From contig NZ_CP007410.1 in assembly GCF_000585995.1 (NCBI RefSeq), forward strand, positions 1,577,430 to 1,641,429: a stretch of 64,000 nt of DNA. The letters run 5' to 3'. This DNA is from Pseudomonas brassicacearum (GTDB taxonomy: Bacteria > Pseudomonadota > Gammaproteobacteria > Pseudomonadales > Pseudomonadaceae). Made by a program: the position numbers and the translations under genes. Positions 54,112 to 62,308 of this stretch are shown piece after piece (positions within the stretch are counted from its first letter, which is position 1; the number at the start of each line of letters is the position of its first letter). Below the pieces are notes generated by a model, which saw nothing but the letters and a program-made list of their open reading frames with translations, did no database searches and had not been told where the DNA came from.

Positions 54112-54753
54112 TCAGTTCCATATCAGCAGCTCCGCAGGCGTCGGGTTGTAGGCGTTGCACGGGTTGTTCAGTTGCGGGCAGTTGGAGATCAACACGATCA
54201 CGTCCATCTCGGCCCGCAGGTCGACGTATTTGCCCGGCGCCGAGATCCCGTCTTCGAAGGTCAGGCCGCCATCGGCGGTGACCGGCACGTTCATGAAGAA
54301 GTTGATGTTCGGCCCGATGTCGCCCTTGCCCAGTCGACCGTCGTGGGCGCAGGCCCGCAGGTAGTTGTCACGGCAGCTGTGCATGTAGCGTTTTTCCAGG
54401 GCGTAGCGCACGGTGTTGCTTTCCTGGGCGCAGGCGCCGCCGAGGGTGTCGTGGCGTCCACAGGTGTCTTCGACGATGGTCAGCATCGGGTGGCCGAGGT
54501 TGGAATACAGCACGCTGCCGGTGCTCAGGTAAACGCTGTTTTGTCGGCGCAGGGTGCGTTGCACGTCGTAGCGTTCCTTGGGGTTGGCCAGGCTGTAGAA
54601 CAACGTATCGACGGCTTGGTTGCCTTCCAGGTCGAGAATGCGCAGGGTCTGGCCTGCCTTGACCTCCACCAGCCACGGCTCCCCGGCGGGAATGGTGGCG
54701 CGGTAGATAGCGGTGTCAGGCTGCTTGTGTACGGTGGCGATGGCGAGTGACAT
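54112..54753 (-). CDS. cgdB: Carboxyguanidine deiminase subunit (UAAP2 / DUF1989)
   Basis: A 213-residue DUF1989 protein long annotated as urea carboxylase-associated protein 2. Conserved signatures: [48 protein letters not shown], and [20 protein letters not shown]. With its paralogue it is now known to hydrolyse carboxyguanidine to allophanate and ammonia. The A/B letter is assigned from gene order and memory and could be swapped. 11 bp after the partner gene. Confidence 0.88.
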   Translation of the reverse strand: MSLAIATVHKQPDTAIYRATIPAGEPWLVEVKAGQTLRILDLEGNQAVDTLFYSLANPKERYDVQRTLRRQNSVYLSTGSVLYSNLGHPMLTIVEDTCGRHDTLGGACAQESNTVRYALEKRYMHSCRDNYLRACAHDGRLGKGDIGPNINFFMNVPVTADGGLTFEDGISAPGKYVDLRAEMDVIVLISNCPQLNNPCNAYNPTPAELLIWN

Positions 54754-54764
54754 GGCGGCGATCC

Positions 54765-55490
54765 TCAGGCGAACAGGCGGTCGGTGTTGATGAAGCCGCG
54801 CTGGTTTTCCGGGCGCGAAAGGCGGCAGTGCTCGGCGACGCTGGCGTCAGCATTCATCCAACTGAGCTTGAGCGGTTGCGGGGCGTAGTGCGGGTTAGGG
54901 TCCATCGGGTGTTGCAGTGCGGTCAGCACCACCAGGGTGTCCATCGGCGCGTACAGCTCGATGTAGTCGCCGGTCAGGGAGTTGCCCTCGACGAAGTGAA
55001 AGTTTCCCGCCTCATCGACATCGACCCGGCTGAACAGGTTGAGGGTCATCAGCAGGTCGGACAGGCCCAGTCCCCATTTGCCCAGTTCCACCAACAGGTT
55101 GTCGGTGCCGTTGCGAAAGAAGCCGTTGCGCAGTTCCTGGTAGCGGCCCTGACCGTATTTTTGCGCGACTTCCTCGGCGCAGAGCACGCCGCCCAGGCTG
55201 TCACTCCAGCCGCAGGTATCGGCGGTGATTGCCGCCAGTACCCGGCCCATGTCCGAGTACAGGCAATGGCCGGCGGTGAGTTTGGCGGTGTGTTGGCATT
55301 TGAGGCTGTCGGGCAGGTTCAAGCGTTCGGTTTTCTCGTTGGCATTGAGCAGCGTCAGGCTCACGTTGGCCCCGCCGCGCAGATCGGTCAGGCGCAGCAG
55401 TTGGCCGCGCTTGAGTACGAAAGAACGGTGGCCGCCACCGGGCAGCAGTTCTTCGGCGAAGGGCGTAAACAAGCGGGTCGAGTCGGTCAT
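54765..55490 (-). CDS. cgdA: Carboxyguanidine deiminase subunit (UAAP1 / DUF1989)
   Basis: A 241-residue paralogue of the next gene with the same DUF1989 motifs: [56 protein letters not shown] and the late [17 protein letters not shown]. The start at 55490 has AAAGGAG eight bases upstream and gives the family length; a longer in-frame reading is unsupported. 13 bp after the ATPase gene. Expected to act with the other subunit on carboxyguanidine. Confidence 0.88.
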   Translation of the reverse strand: MTDSTRLFTPFAEELLPGGGHRSFVLKRGQLLRLTDLRGGANVSLTLLNANEKTERLNLPDSLKCQHTAKLTAGHCLYSDMGRVLAAITADTCGWSDSLGGVLCAEEVAQKYGQGRYQELRNGFFRNGTDNLLVELGKWGLGLSDLLMTLNLFSRVDVDEAGNFHFVEGNSLTGDYIELYAPMDTLVVLTALQHPMDPNPHYAPQPLKLSWMNADASVAEHCRLSRPENQRGFINTDRLFA

Positions 55491-55503
55491 GGAAAAACTC
55501 CTT

Positions 55504-56292
55504 TCAAGCGATACGCAAGGTGCCGGCCAGTTCGGCGGGCAGGGCGTCGACGGCGGCACGGGCGGTGCGGCGGTCGCTGTTCAATGGAATGTCGTAGGTG
55601 ATGCGGGCGCCATAGGCGCCGGGGGCGTGCGGGTCGACACGAACCTTGTCGAACACCAACAGGCGTGTGCCGAGGCTGAAGCCTTCGGACAGGTCATGGG
55701 TGACCATGAACACGGTCAGCCGGGTTTCGCGCCACAGCTCCAGCAACAGGGCGTGCATGTCTTTGCGAATGCCCGGGTCGAGGGCGCCGAAGGGTTCGTC
55801 CAGCAGCAGGACCCGCGGCTTCATGATCAGTGCCTGGGCGATAGCCAGTCGCTGTTGCATGCCCCCGGACAGTTGCGCCGGGTATTTATCCAGCGCATGA
55901 CCCAGGCCGACCTTGCCCAGCAGATGCGCTGCGTCTTCCCGGGCCTGGCGTTTGGCGTTGCCGAACAAGCGGCCCAGCAGCGGCGAGCGCGGCAACTCCA
56001 GGCCCAGGGTGACGTTGTCCAGGACCGTCAGGTGCGGGAACACCGAATAACGCTGGAACACCACGCCCCGGCTGGCATCCGGCTCACCGGCCAAGGGCTC
56101 GCCATCCAGGAGAATCTGTCCGCGACTGGCGCGCTCCTGGCCCAGTAGCAATCGCAGGAAGGTCGACTTGCCGCAACCCGACGCCCCCACCAGCGTGCAG
56201 AACTCCCCCTCGGCGACCCTCAGGTTCAAGCGCTCGAGCACCACCTGATCGGCGTACTGCTGCCAGACGTTGTTCACGGTAATGAAACTCAT
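55504..56292 (-). CDS. ABC transporter ATP-binding protein (guanidine operon)
   Basis: A 262-residue ATPase of the SsuB/TauB kind. Walker A GASGCGKST, signature LSGGMQQRLAIA, Walker B RVLLLDEPFGALD and the switch His in MVTHDLSEGFS are all in order. It overlaps the permease gene by 4 bp. With the neighbouring permease and binding protein it forms an importer; the substrate is inferred to be guanidine from the riboswitch and catabolic genes. Confidence 0.93.
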   Translation of the reverse strand: MSFITVNNVWQQYADQVVLERLNLRVAEGEFCTLVGASGCGKSTFLRLLLGQERASRGQILLDGEPLAGEPDASRGVVFQRYSVFPHLTVLDNVTLGLELPRSPLLGRLFGNAKRQAREDAAHLLGKVGLGHALDKYPAQLSGGMQQRLAIAQALIMKPRVLLLDEPFGALDPGIRKDMHALLLELWRETRLTVFMVTHDLSEGFSLGTRLLVFDKVRVDPHAPGAYGARITYDIPLNSDRRTARAAVDALPAELAGTLRIA

Positions 56293-57104
56293 GCCTTCGC
56301 CCCTTCATACCAAGGGAACGCTTGCCGGGTCAGGCGCTTGAGGCCCCAGTCCATCAGCCAGGCGAGCAGGGTGATCCACACCACGTACGGCAAGATCACG
56401 TCCATCGCCAGGTAACGTCGCACGAGGAAAATCCGATAACCCAGCCCATCGGTGGAGGCGATGGCTTCGGCGGCGATCAGAAACAGCCACGCCGAACCGA
56501 GCATCAGCCGCAGGGAAATCAACAGGCGCGGCAGTAATTGCGGCAGCACCACCCGCAGCATCAGCGTCCAGGTCGAAGCACCGAGGGTCTGGGCCTTGAT
56601 CAGCAGTTCGGGCGGAATTTCCCGGGCGCGCTGTTCCAGGTCCCGGGCCAGGCACGGTGTGATGCCGATGACGATCAGCATCACTTTCGACAATTCTCCC
56701 AGGCCGAAGACGATGAACAGGATCGGCAGAATGGCCAGCGGCGGCACCATCGACACCACGGTGAGCAACGGCGATAACGGCGCGCCCAACAGCGGCAACG
56801 TGCCAGCGGCAATGCCCAGGCACAGTCCGGCCAGGGCGCTGATGCCCAGGCCGATGGCCAAGCGGCGCAAGCTCGACGCGGTGTCTTGCCAGAGCAAGTA
56901 ATCGCCACTGCGGGCGTCGGCCGTGAAGGCCAGGCGTTTCACCGCATCGGCCATTTGCACGGCGCTGGGCAGCAGCTTGTCGTTGGGGTTGTCCGTCAAC
57001 CGTTCGGCCGAGCCCATGAAGTAGGCGAACAACACCAGCGCGAAGGGCAGGATTACCAGCAACAAGCGGCTGGGGCGATCCGGGTAGCGGTTGATCAGGC
57101 GCAT
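56289..57104 (-). CDS. ABC transporter permease (guanidine operon)
   Basis: A 271-residue inner membrane protein with about six TM helices, starting MRLINRYPDRPSRLLLVILP. The cytoplasmic coupling (EAA-like) loop is AQTLGASTWTLMLRVVLPQLLPRLL. BPD transporter inner membrane family (SsuC/TauC-like). 15 bp after the binding-protein gene. Confidence 0.93.
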   Translation of the reverse strand: MRLINRYPDRPSRLLLVILPFALVLFAYFMGSAERLTDNPNDKLLPSAVQMADAVKRLAFTADARSGDYLLWQDTASSLRRLAIGLGISALAGLCLGIAAGTLPLLGAPLSPLLTVVSMVPPLAILPILFIVFGLGELSKVMLIVIGITPCLARDLEQRAREIPPELLIKAQTLGASTWTLMLRVVLPQLLPRLLISLRLMLGSAWLFLIAAEAIASTDGLGYRIFLVRRYLAMDVILPYVVWITLLAWLMDWGLKRLTRQAFPWYEGAKA

Positions 57105-57119
57105 GCCAGGTCCTCCGGT

Positions 57120-58187
57120 TTACAGCTTGGCGTCGGCGGCCAGCTGTACGTAGGTCGGGTCAAAGCGCAGCTTGAGGTTGGCCTTGTCGCCACGGGTCAC
57201 GCCATTGGCGAACGCCATGCCGACCGCGTTGGTGTCCTTGGCACCTTCGCCCAGCAAGCCGTGTTGGAACGAGAACTCGGCCACCTTGCCCATGGTGGCG
57301 GGCAGTTGCTCGCTGGTGGCGAAACCCAGGGCTTCCTTGGGCGTGGCGAACAGCTTGGTGGTGTCCAGTTGCGACTGGAAACCGGCCAGGTCGGTGCCCG
57401 AGGCCTTGGCCATGTGTTCCAGCGCCGTCTTGCTCGCGGCGTTTTTCGCGTTCATCAGCGCCACCACTTCAAACCAGGCGCCGGTCAACGCTTTACCCAG
57501 GGCCGGGTTGTCCTGCAGGGTCTGGGTGTTGACCACCATCATGTCCATGATCTCGCCAGGGACCTGGCTGGAGTTGAACACTTCGGTCACGCCGGGCTGG
57601 GCCTTGATGTCCGAGAGCATCGGGTTCCACGTGGTGACGGCTTTGACCTGGTCGGTGTTGAAGGCGGCGGAGATATCGGCGTCGGAGGTGTTGACGACTT
57701 TCAGGTCTTTCTCGGTAAGGCCAACCGAATCCAGGGCGCGGGCGAGCAGGTAATGGGACACCGACAGTTCCACCAGGTTGACGTCCATGCCCTTGAGATC
57801 GGCCACTTTCTTGCCTTCGCCCTTGAGGACGATGCCGTCGTTGCCGTTGGAGAAATCGCTGACGATCAGTGCGGTGCTGTCCACGCCACCGGCGGCGGGG
57901 ATGGTCAGGGCGTCCATGTTGGTCATGGTGCAGCCGTCGAACTGACCGGCGGTGTACTGGTTGATGGATTCGACGTAATCGTTGAGCTGCACGACATCGA
58001 TCTTGATGCCGTATTTTTTCGCCCATTTGTCGACGATGCCTTGGCTGCCGGCGTATTCCCAGGGCATCCAACCGGCGTAAATGGTCCAGCAGACGCTGAA
58101 GTGGTCTTTTTGTGCGGCGGCGGATGAGAAGCTCACGAGGGCCGAAAGAGCGGCGAGGAGCAGGGCGGACAGACGAAGCTTGAACAT
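57120..58187 (-). CDS. ABC transporter substrate-binding protein (guanidine operon)
   Basis: A 355-residue periplasmic protein, NMT1/SsuA-like. Signal peptide MFKLRLSALLLAALSALVSF with cleavage near SAAAQ. Mature N-terminus KDHFSVCWTIYAGWMPWEYA, then the hinge-type repeat NDYVESINQYTAGQFDGCTM and SFQHGLLGEGAKDTN near the end. The start at MFKLRLS follows CTGGAGAACCACC. First gene of the operon, directly behind the riboswitch. Confidence 0.93.
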   Translation of the reverse strand: MFKLRLSALLLAALSALVSFSSAAAQKDHFSVCWTIYAGWMPWEYAGSQGIVDKWAKKYGIKIDVVQLNDYVESINQYTAGQFDGCTMTNMDALTIPAAGGVDSTALIVSDFSNGNDGIVLKGEGKKVADLKGMDVNLVELSVSHYLLARALDSVGLTEKDLKVVNTSDADISAAFNTDQVKAVTTWNPMLSDIKAQPGVTEVFNSSQVPGEIMDMMVVNTQTLQDNPALGKALTGAWFEVVALMNAKNAASKTALEHMAKASGTDLAGFQSQLDTTKLFATPKEALGFATSEQLPATMGKVAEFSFQHGLLGEGAKDTNAVGMAFANGVTRGDKANLKLRFDPTYVQLAADAKL

Positions 58188-58244
58188 GGTGGTTCTCCAG
58201 TTGATCAAGGGCGGACAGGAGCAACGCGGCACCGCGAACGGTGG

Positions 58245-58345
58245 CTTGTCTCCCGGGCTTTTGTCCCGCCGTGTAACCTCAACTGGAGGTCGCCAACTCT
58301 CGGACCAGCCACTCGCCAGAAGCGAGCCGGAACCCTAGTCAGCCA
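58245..58345 (-). promoter_or_regulatory. Guanidine-I riboswitch (ykkC class)
   Basis: Read on the minus strand, the region carries the conserved pieces in the right order: CTAGGGTTCCG, then GGCTGGTCCGAGAGT, GACCTCCAG, and finally ACACGGCGGGACAAAAGCCC followed by GGGAGA. These match the guanidine-I (ykkC) consensus as I know it. It lies about 60 bp ahead of the binding-protein start, so it should switch the whole operon on with guanidine. The boundaries are approximate. The 58346-58653 stretch upstream has no supported gene; it presumably holds the operon promoter and that of the divergent lipoprotein gene. Confidence 0.93.
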
Positions 58346-58653
58346 TTGCAAATTGTGGTGCCGCGAACCTGTGATGACTCCTGCACGGAGTTTGTTAAAG
58401 CGAGAGCCGTGCCAATTACGGCAAAGGCCCGGGCCAGAGAGGGCAGGTGTCGGGGAAGGAGGATTGAGGGCGGATTTATGCTTGCTTGTGGTGCTGTCGC
58501 GCACCGGAACAGGGCGACGAGCGACATGTTTCTAGTTGTTGCCAGGTCGCACCAGATTCCGATTTTGCTGTCTGAGTAGTTGTCAGTCACACAACGTTGA
58601 CTGCCGCCCATCAGCGTCGCTGATGTGGCTCATTCGCGGTCCAGGAGGCCGCC

Positions 58654-59043
58654 ATGTATCGACGACTGCTCCTCATTGCGTTTCTCGGTTTGACTCTTTC
58701 GGCATGCGTGCCTTATTACGACGGAGACTCGAGCTACTACCGTTCCGAGGTCTACACCTCACCGGCACCAGTCTATTACGGTGGCGGGAGCTACTATTCG
58801 GCACCGCGTGGCTATTACGCACCGCGGTATTACCAACCGGCGCCACGCTATTACTCGCCGCCGCGCTACTACCAGCAAGGCCCACGCTATTACTCGCCAC
58901 CGCGAGCGGCGTATCGGTCTTATCCAAATCGGGGTGGCTGGGACGGCCGTGACCGGGGCGGTTGGAATGATGACCGACGGGGTCGAGGCGGACGTGATCA
59001 TCGGGGACGCGGTGATCATGACGGAAGGGGCAGCCATCGCTGA
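58654..59043 (+). CDS. Tyr/Pro- and Gly/Arg-rich lipoprotein
   Basis: A 129-residue protein. MYRRLLLIAFLGLTLSAC is a lipoprotein signal (Cys18). The mature part is low complexity: repeats of the type RYYxPPRYY (residues 45-85) then an Arg/Gly/Asp-rich tail (GGWDGRDRGGWNDDRRG). A conserved terminator follows. Similar Tyr-rich small lipoproteins occur in Pseudomonas; no function known. Confidence 0.82.
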   Translation: MYRRLLLIAFLGLTLSACVPYYDGDSSYYRSEVYTSPAPVYYGGGSYYSAPRGYYAPRYYQPAPRYYSPPRYYQQGPRYYSPPRAAYRSYPNRGGWDGRDRGGWNDDRRGRGGRDHRGRGDHDGRGSHR

Positions 59044-59057
59044 TCCCAGGGCAACAG

Positions 59058-59087
59058 AAAGCGGCGCATAAAGCGCCGCTTTTTTTG
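59058..59087 (+). terminator. Rho-independent terminator
   Basis: AAAGCGGCGC-ATAAA-GCGCCGCTTTTTTT, immediately after the lipoprotein gene. Confidence 0.9.
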
Positions 59088-59117
59088 TGCCTGCAATAAA
59101 CCCGATGGGATAACCCT

Positions 59118-59206
59118 TGTGGGAGCGAGCTTGCTCGCGATGGCGTCGGGTCCGCCAGCATGGATGTGTCCGATATACCGCTATCGCGAGCAAGCTCGCT
59201 CCCACA
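59118..59206. repeat. REP doublet (GAGCTTGCTC type)
   Basis: TGTGGGAGCGAGCTTGCTCG ... CGAGCAAGCTCGCTCCCACA between convergent genes. Confidence 0.85.
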
Positions 59207-59225
59207 GGTTGCTCTTCCTGGCTCG

Positions 59226-60338
59226 TTACTCGTTAGACAAATCCGCCAGCGGATGCCGACCTTCCCACGCCTTGTGAAAATGCGCCTCGACCGCCGCCTC
59301 GGGCACATGATTGATGTCCGGCCAATGCCAGTGGGGTTTGTGGTCCTTATCGATCAGCCGCGCCCGCACGCCTTCGCTGAATTCCGGATGACGGCAGCAA
59401 TTGAGGCTCAGGGTGTATTCCATCCGAAACACACCGGCCAAGGACAAATGCCGCGCCCGGGTGATCTGCTCCCAGACCAGATGAGCGGTCAGCGGTGAGC
59501 CTTCGGTCATGGTCTTGGCTGCGCGGGCGATCAATGGGTCCGAGTGGTCCACCAGCAGGCTGAGGGCTTTCCAGGCGCAGCGTACATCGCTGACATCCAG
59601 CCACTCGTCGATTTTCTGCCGACGTGGCAGCCATTGGGCTTCGGGCATCTGGCCGATCGCTTCCTGCTGCAGGGCCTTGAGCAGGCTGTTGAGCTGCATG
59701 TCGGTCTGTTCCTGCCAGTTGAGTTGCAACAGGCCTTCGATCAGGTCGTCCTGCTGTTCATCCAGTAAAAAGCGGTCGGCCAGGCCCAGGTCGATGGCAT
59801 CCCGGGCATTCATGTGGGCACCGGTCAGGCCAAGAAACAGGCCGAGCTTGCCCGGCAGGCGCGCCAAAAACCAACTGGCGCCAACGTCCGGGTACAGGCC
59901 GATGCTGATTTCCGGCATCGCCAGGCGACTGCTCGGCGTGACGATACGTGTGCTGGCACCTTGCAGCAGCCCCATGCCGCCGCCCAGGACATAGCCGTGG
60001 CCCCAGCACAGCAAGGGTTTGGGGTAGGTGTGCAGGTTGAAGTCCAAGCGGTATTCCGCCGCGAAAAATTGCGCCGCCAAGGGCGGTACTTCACCGGGGT
60101 TGGCACGGCAGGCTTCCACCAGGCTGCGGACTTCACCGCCGGCGCAGAAGGCCTTGGCACCATTACCACGCAATAACACACAAACGATTTGCGGTTCTCT
60201 GGCCCAGGCATCGAGACGATCGCGCAGGGCGTTGATCATCGGCAAGGAAAGGGCGTTCAGGGATTTTTCAGCATCCAGCGTGGCAATGCCGACGCGGGCA
60301 CCGTCGATGCCGGTGAGTTCTTCGAAGTGCAGATTCAT
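59226..60338 (-). CDS. Enoyl-CoA hydratase/3-hydroxyisobutyryl-CoA hydrolase family protein
   Basis: A 370-residue crotonase-fold enzyme of the ECH_2/HIBCH type. KAFCAGGEVRSLVEA is the first oxyanion-hole region, GYVLGGGMGLLQGASTRIVT the second, and MPEISIGLYPDVGASWFLAR is the HIBYL-CoA hydrolase signature with its catalytic Glu. Length matches HIBCH (about 360-380) rather than a plain enoyl-CoA hydratase. A role in valine breakdown is by family; no valine genes adjoin. Confidence 0.88.
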   Translation of the reverse strand: MNLHFEELTGIDGARVGIATLDAEKSLNALSLPMINALRDRLDAWAREPQIVCVLLRGNGAKAFCAGGEVRSLVEACRANPGEVPPLAAQFFAAEYRLDFNLHTYPKPLLCWGHGYVLGGGMGLLQGASTRIVTPSSRLAMPEISIGLYPDVGASWFLARLPGKLGLFLGLTGAHMNARDAIDLGLADRFLLDEQQDDLIEGLLQLNWQEQTDMQLNSLLKALQQEAIGQMPEAQWLPRRQKIDEWLDVSDVRCAWKALSLLVDHSDPLIARAAKTMTEGSPLTAHLVWEQITRARHLSLAGVFRMEYTLSLNCCRHPEFSEGVRARLIDKDHKPHWHWPDINHVPEAAVEAHFHKAWEGRHPLADLSNE

Positions 60339-60469
60339 CGTGACCTCGATCAGAAAATTGAATGATCAGTATGACCGCTGCGTAGGAAAGTGCCGGTTCT
60401 GCGTCAGATCAATTGACAAGCTATGTAGGCTTTCCTAGGGTGCGCCCATTGTTTTTACCGGATGCAACC

Positions 60470-61162
60470 ATGACTGCTGACGACCGTATCAAACTCGAAC
60501 CGAGCTGGAAGCAGGCACTGCGTGCCGAGTTCGACCAGCCCTACATGGCAGAGTTGCGCGAATTCCTGCGGCGGGAATACGCCGCCGGTAAGGAGATTTA
60601 TCCACCAGCACCGTTGATTTTCAATGCCCTCAATTCCACGCCGCTGGACAAGGTCAAGGTGGTGATCCTCGGCCAGGATCCGTACCACGGCCCGGGCCAG
60701 GCCCATGGCCTGTGTTTTTCGGTGCAACCGGGGGTGCCGGCGCCGCCGTCGCTGGTCAATATCTACAAGGAATTGAAGCGCGACCTGAACATCGACATTC
60801 CCAACCACGGCTATCTGCAAAGCTGGGCCGACCAGGGCGTATTGTTGCTCAACACCACCATGACCGTGGAGCGCGCCACCGCCAACGCCCATGCGGGCAA
60901 GGGCTGGCAGCATTTCACCGACCGAATCATCGAAGTGGTCAGCGCCCATCAGCCGCACCTGGTGTTCCTGCTGTGGGGCGCCCATGCGCAGAGCAAGCAG
61001 AAGCTGATCGACGCCACCAAGCACCTGGTGCTGACCTCGGTCCACCCGTCGCCGCTGTCGGCTTATCGTGGCTTCCTGGGCTGCGGGCATTTCAGCCGGG
61101 CCAACAAGTTTCTCGAGCAGCAGGGCGAGACGCCGATCGATTGGCGGTTGCCGCCGGTTTAA
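60470..61162 (+). CDS. ung: Uracil-DNA glycosylase
   Basis: A 230-residue base-excision repair enzyme that removes uracil from DNA. The water-activating motif GQDPYH (Asp70) and the minor-groove loop [11 protein letters not shown] (His192) are complete, as are [10 protein letters not shown] and [11 protein letters not shown]. Length equals that of bacterial Ung. Start at [12 protein letters not shown]. Confidence 0.96.
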   Translation: MTADDRIKLEPSWKQALRAEFDQPYMAELREFLRREYAAGKEIYPPAPLIFNALNSTPLDKVKVVILGQDPYHGPGQAHGLCFSVQPGVPAPPSLVNIYKELKRDLNIDIPNHGYLQSWADQGVLLLNTTMTVERATANAHAGKGWQHFTDRIIEVVSAHQPHLVFLLWGAHAQSKQKLIDATKHLVLTSVHPSPLSAYRGFLGCGHFSRANKFLEQQGETPIDWRLPPV

Positions 61163-61181
61163 GTGGTCGGCAGTCAGGCCC

Positions 61182-61253
61182 CATCGCGAGCAAGCTCGCT
61201 CCCACAGGTTCAGGGCAACACTAATCCCCTGTGGGAGCGAGCTTGCTCGCGAT
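61182..61253. repeat. REP pair, outward arrangement
   Basis: ATCGCGAGCAAGCTCGCTCC first, then GTGGGAGCGAGCTTGCTCGC: here the palindrome arms face the other way from the other doublets, with a 26-bp spacer. Between convergent ung and the abrB-type gene. Confidence 0.85.
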
Positions 61254-61270
61254 GAAGGCGCCGCGGACGA

Positions 61271-62308
61271 TCAGACCGAACCCGGCTTGCGCATCCAATA
61301 CCTGAACAACGGCTCCGCCAGAAACAGCACGAACAGCAGTCGCATCACCTGCAACGCCGTCACCAGTGGCACCGACAGTTGCAGCGTCTCCGCCGTCAGG
61401 CTCATTTCGGCAATGCCGCCGGGCATCATGCCCAGTGTCAGCGACCGTAAATCCAGATGGGTCAGGGTGCTCAGGCCCAAGGCGGCGAGCGTGGCGATCA
61501 GCATCGTCAGCACTGTGCCGACCAGGGTGCGCCCCATGAATGATGGCGCCCGGCGGAAGAACTGCCGATTGAAATGACAGCCCAATCCACTGCCGATCAG
61601 CCACTGACCGATCTGGCTGGCGCCATTGGGCAGGCCGATGTGCAGGTCCCAGCCGACGCTCACCGCCGCGCTCACCAGCAACGGCCCGAACAACCACGGG
61701 TTCGGTTGATGCAAGCGTTGCCAAATCCAGGCGAGCAGGGCGCCCGCCGGGAACAGGATCGCCAGCCACAGCCAGTCCACCGTGGTGGCGTGCTGTGCCG
61801 GGGTGCCTTCGCCCAGCAGATACTTGAAGGCCGCCGGCACGCACAGCACCACTACCAGCACCCGCAGGCTCTGGCCTGCAGCGACGCGACTGAGGTCCGC
61901 GCCGTTGCGGGCGCCGAGGTTGACCATTTCGCCGGAGCCGCCCGGCATGCTGGAGAAGAAGGCGGTGGCGCGGTCCTCGCCGGTACGGCGCATCAACCAC
62001 ACACCCACTACGCTGGACACGCTGGTGATCAACGCGCCGAAAAAGATCAAGCCGAAGTGGCTCAGGACTTGTTCCATCACCACTGGGGTGAAGTGCAGGC
62101 CGATACCGATGCCTACCACCCATTGGCCGCATTTACGGCCGCCGGGGATTTCCATCAGTTGCCACGGCGTCAGGCAGCGCACCAGGATGATCGCCAGCAA
62201 CGAGCCGACCATCCAGGGCAACGGCCAGCCGATCAGGCTGGCCAGGTAACCGCCGGCCAGACCGACCAGCGGTGTTCCCCACCAATGTCTGAAGGTCGCC
62301 TCAGACAT
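61271..62308 (-). CDS. AbrB-family membrane protein (duplicated AbrB domain)
   Basis: A 345-residue integral membrane protein with about nine TM helices. Two related halves, each with a GxPxPWM- or LGxPxG-type turn and the SMPGGSGEMVNLGARNGAD / MMPGGIAEMSLTAETLQLS pair, mark the AbrB duplication family (PF05145). Its start overlaps tctA by 8 bp, so it is translated with it. Function (possibly ammonia-related or tricarboxylate-associated) is uncertain. Confidence 0.85.
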   Translation of the reverse strand: MSEATFRHWWGTPLVGLAGGYLASLIGWPLPWMVGSLLAIILVRCLTPWQLMEIPGGRKCGQWVVGIGIGLHFTPVVMEQVLSHFGLIFFGALITSVSSVVGVWLMRRTGEDRATAFFSSMPGGSGEMVNLGARNGADLSRVAAGQSLRVLVVVLCVPAAFKYLLGEGTPAQHATTVDWLWLAILFPAGALLAWIWQRLHQPNPWLFGPLLVSAAVSVGWDLHIGLPNGASQIGQWLIGSGLGCHFNRQFFRRAPSFMGRTLVGTVLTMLIATLAALGLSTLTHLDLRSLTLGMMPGGIAEMSLTAETLQLSVPLVTALQVMRLLFVLFLAEPLFRYWMRKPGSV

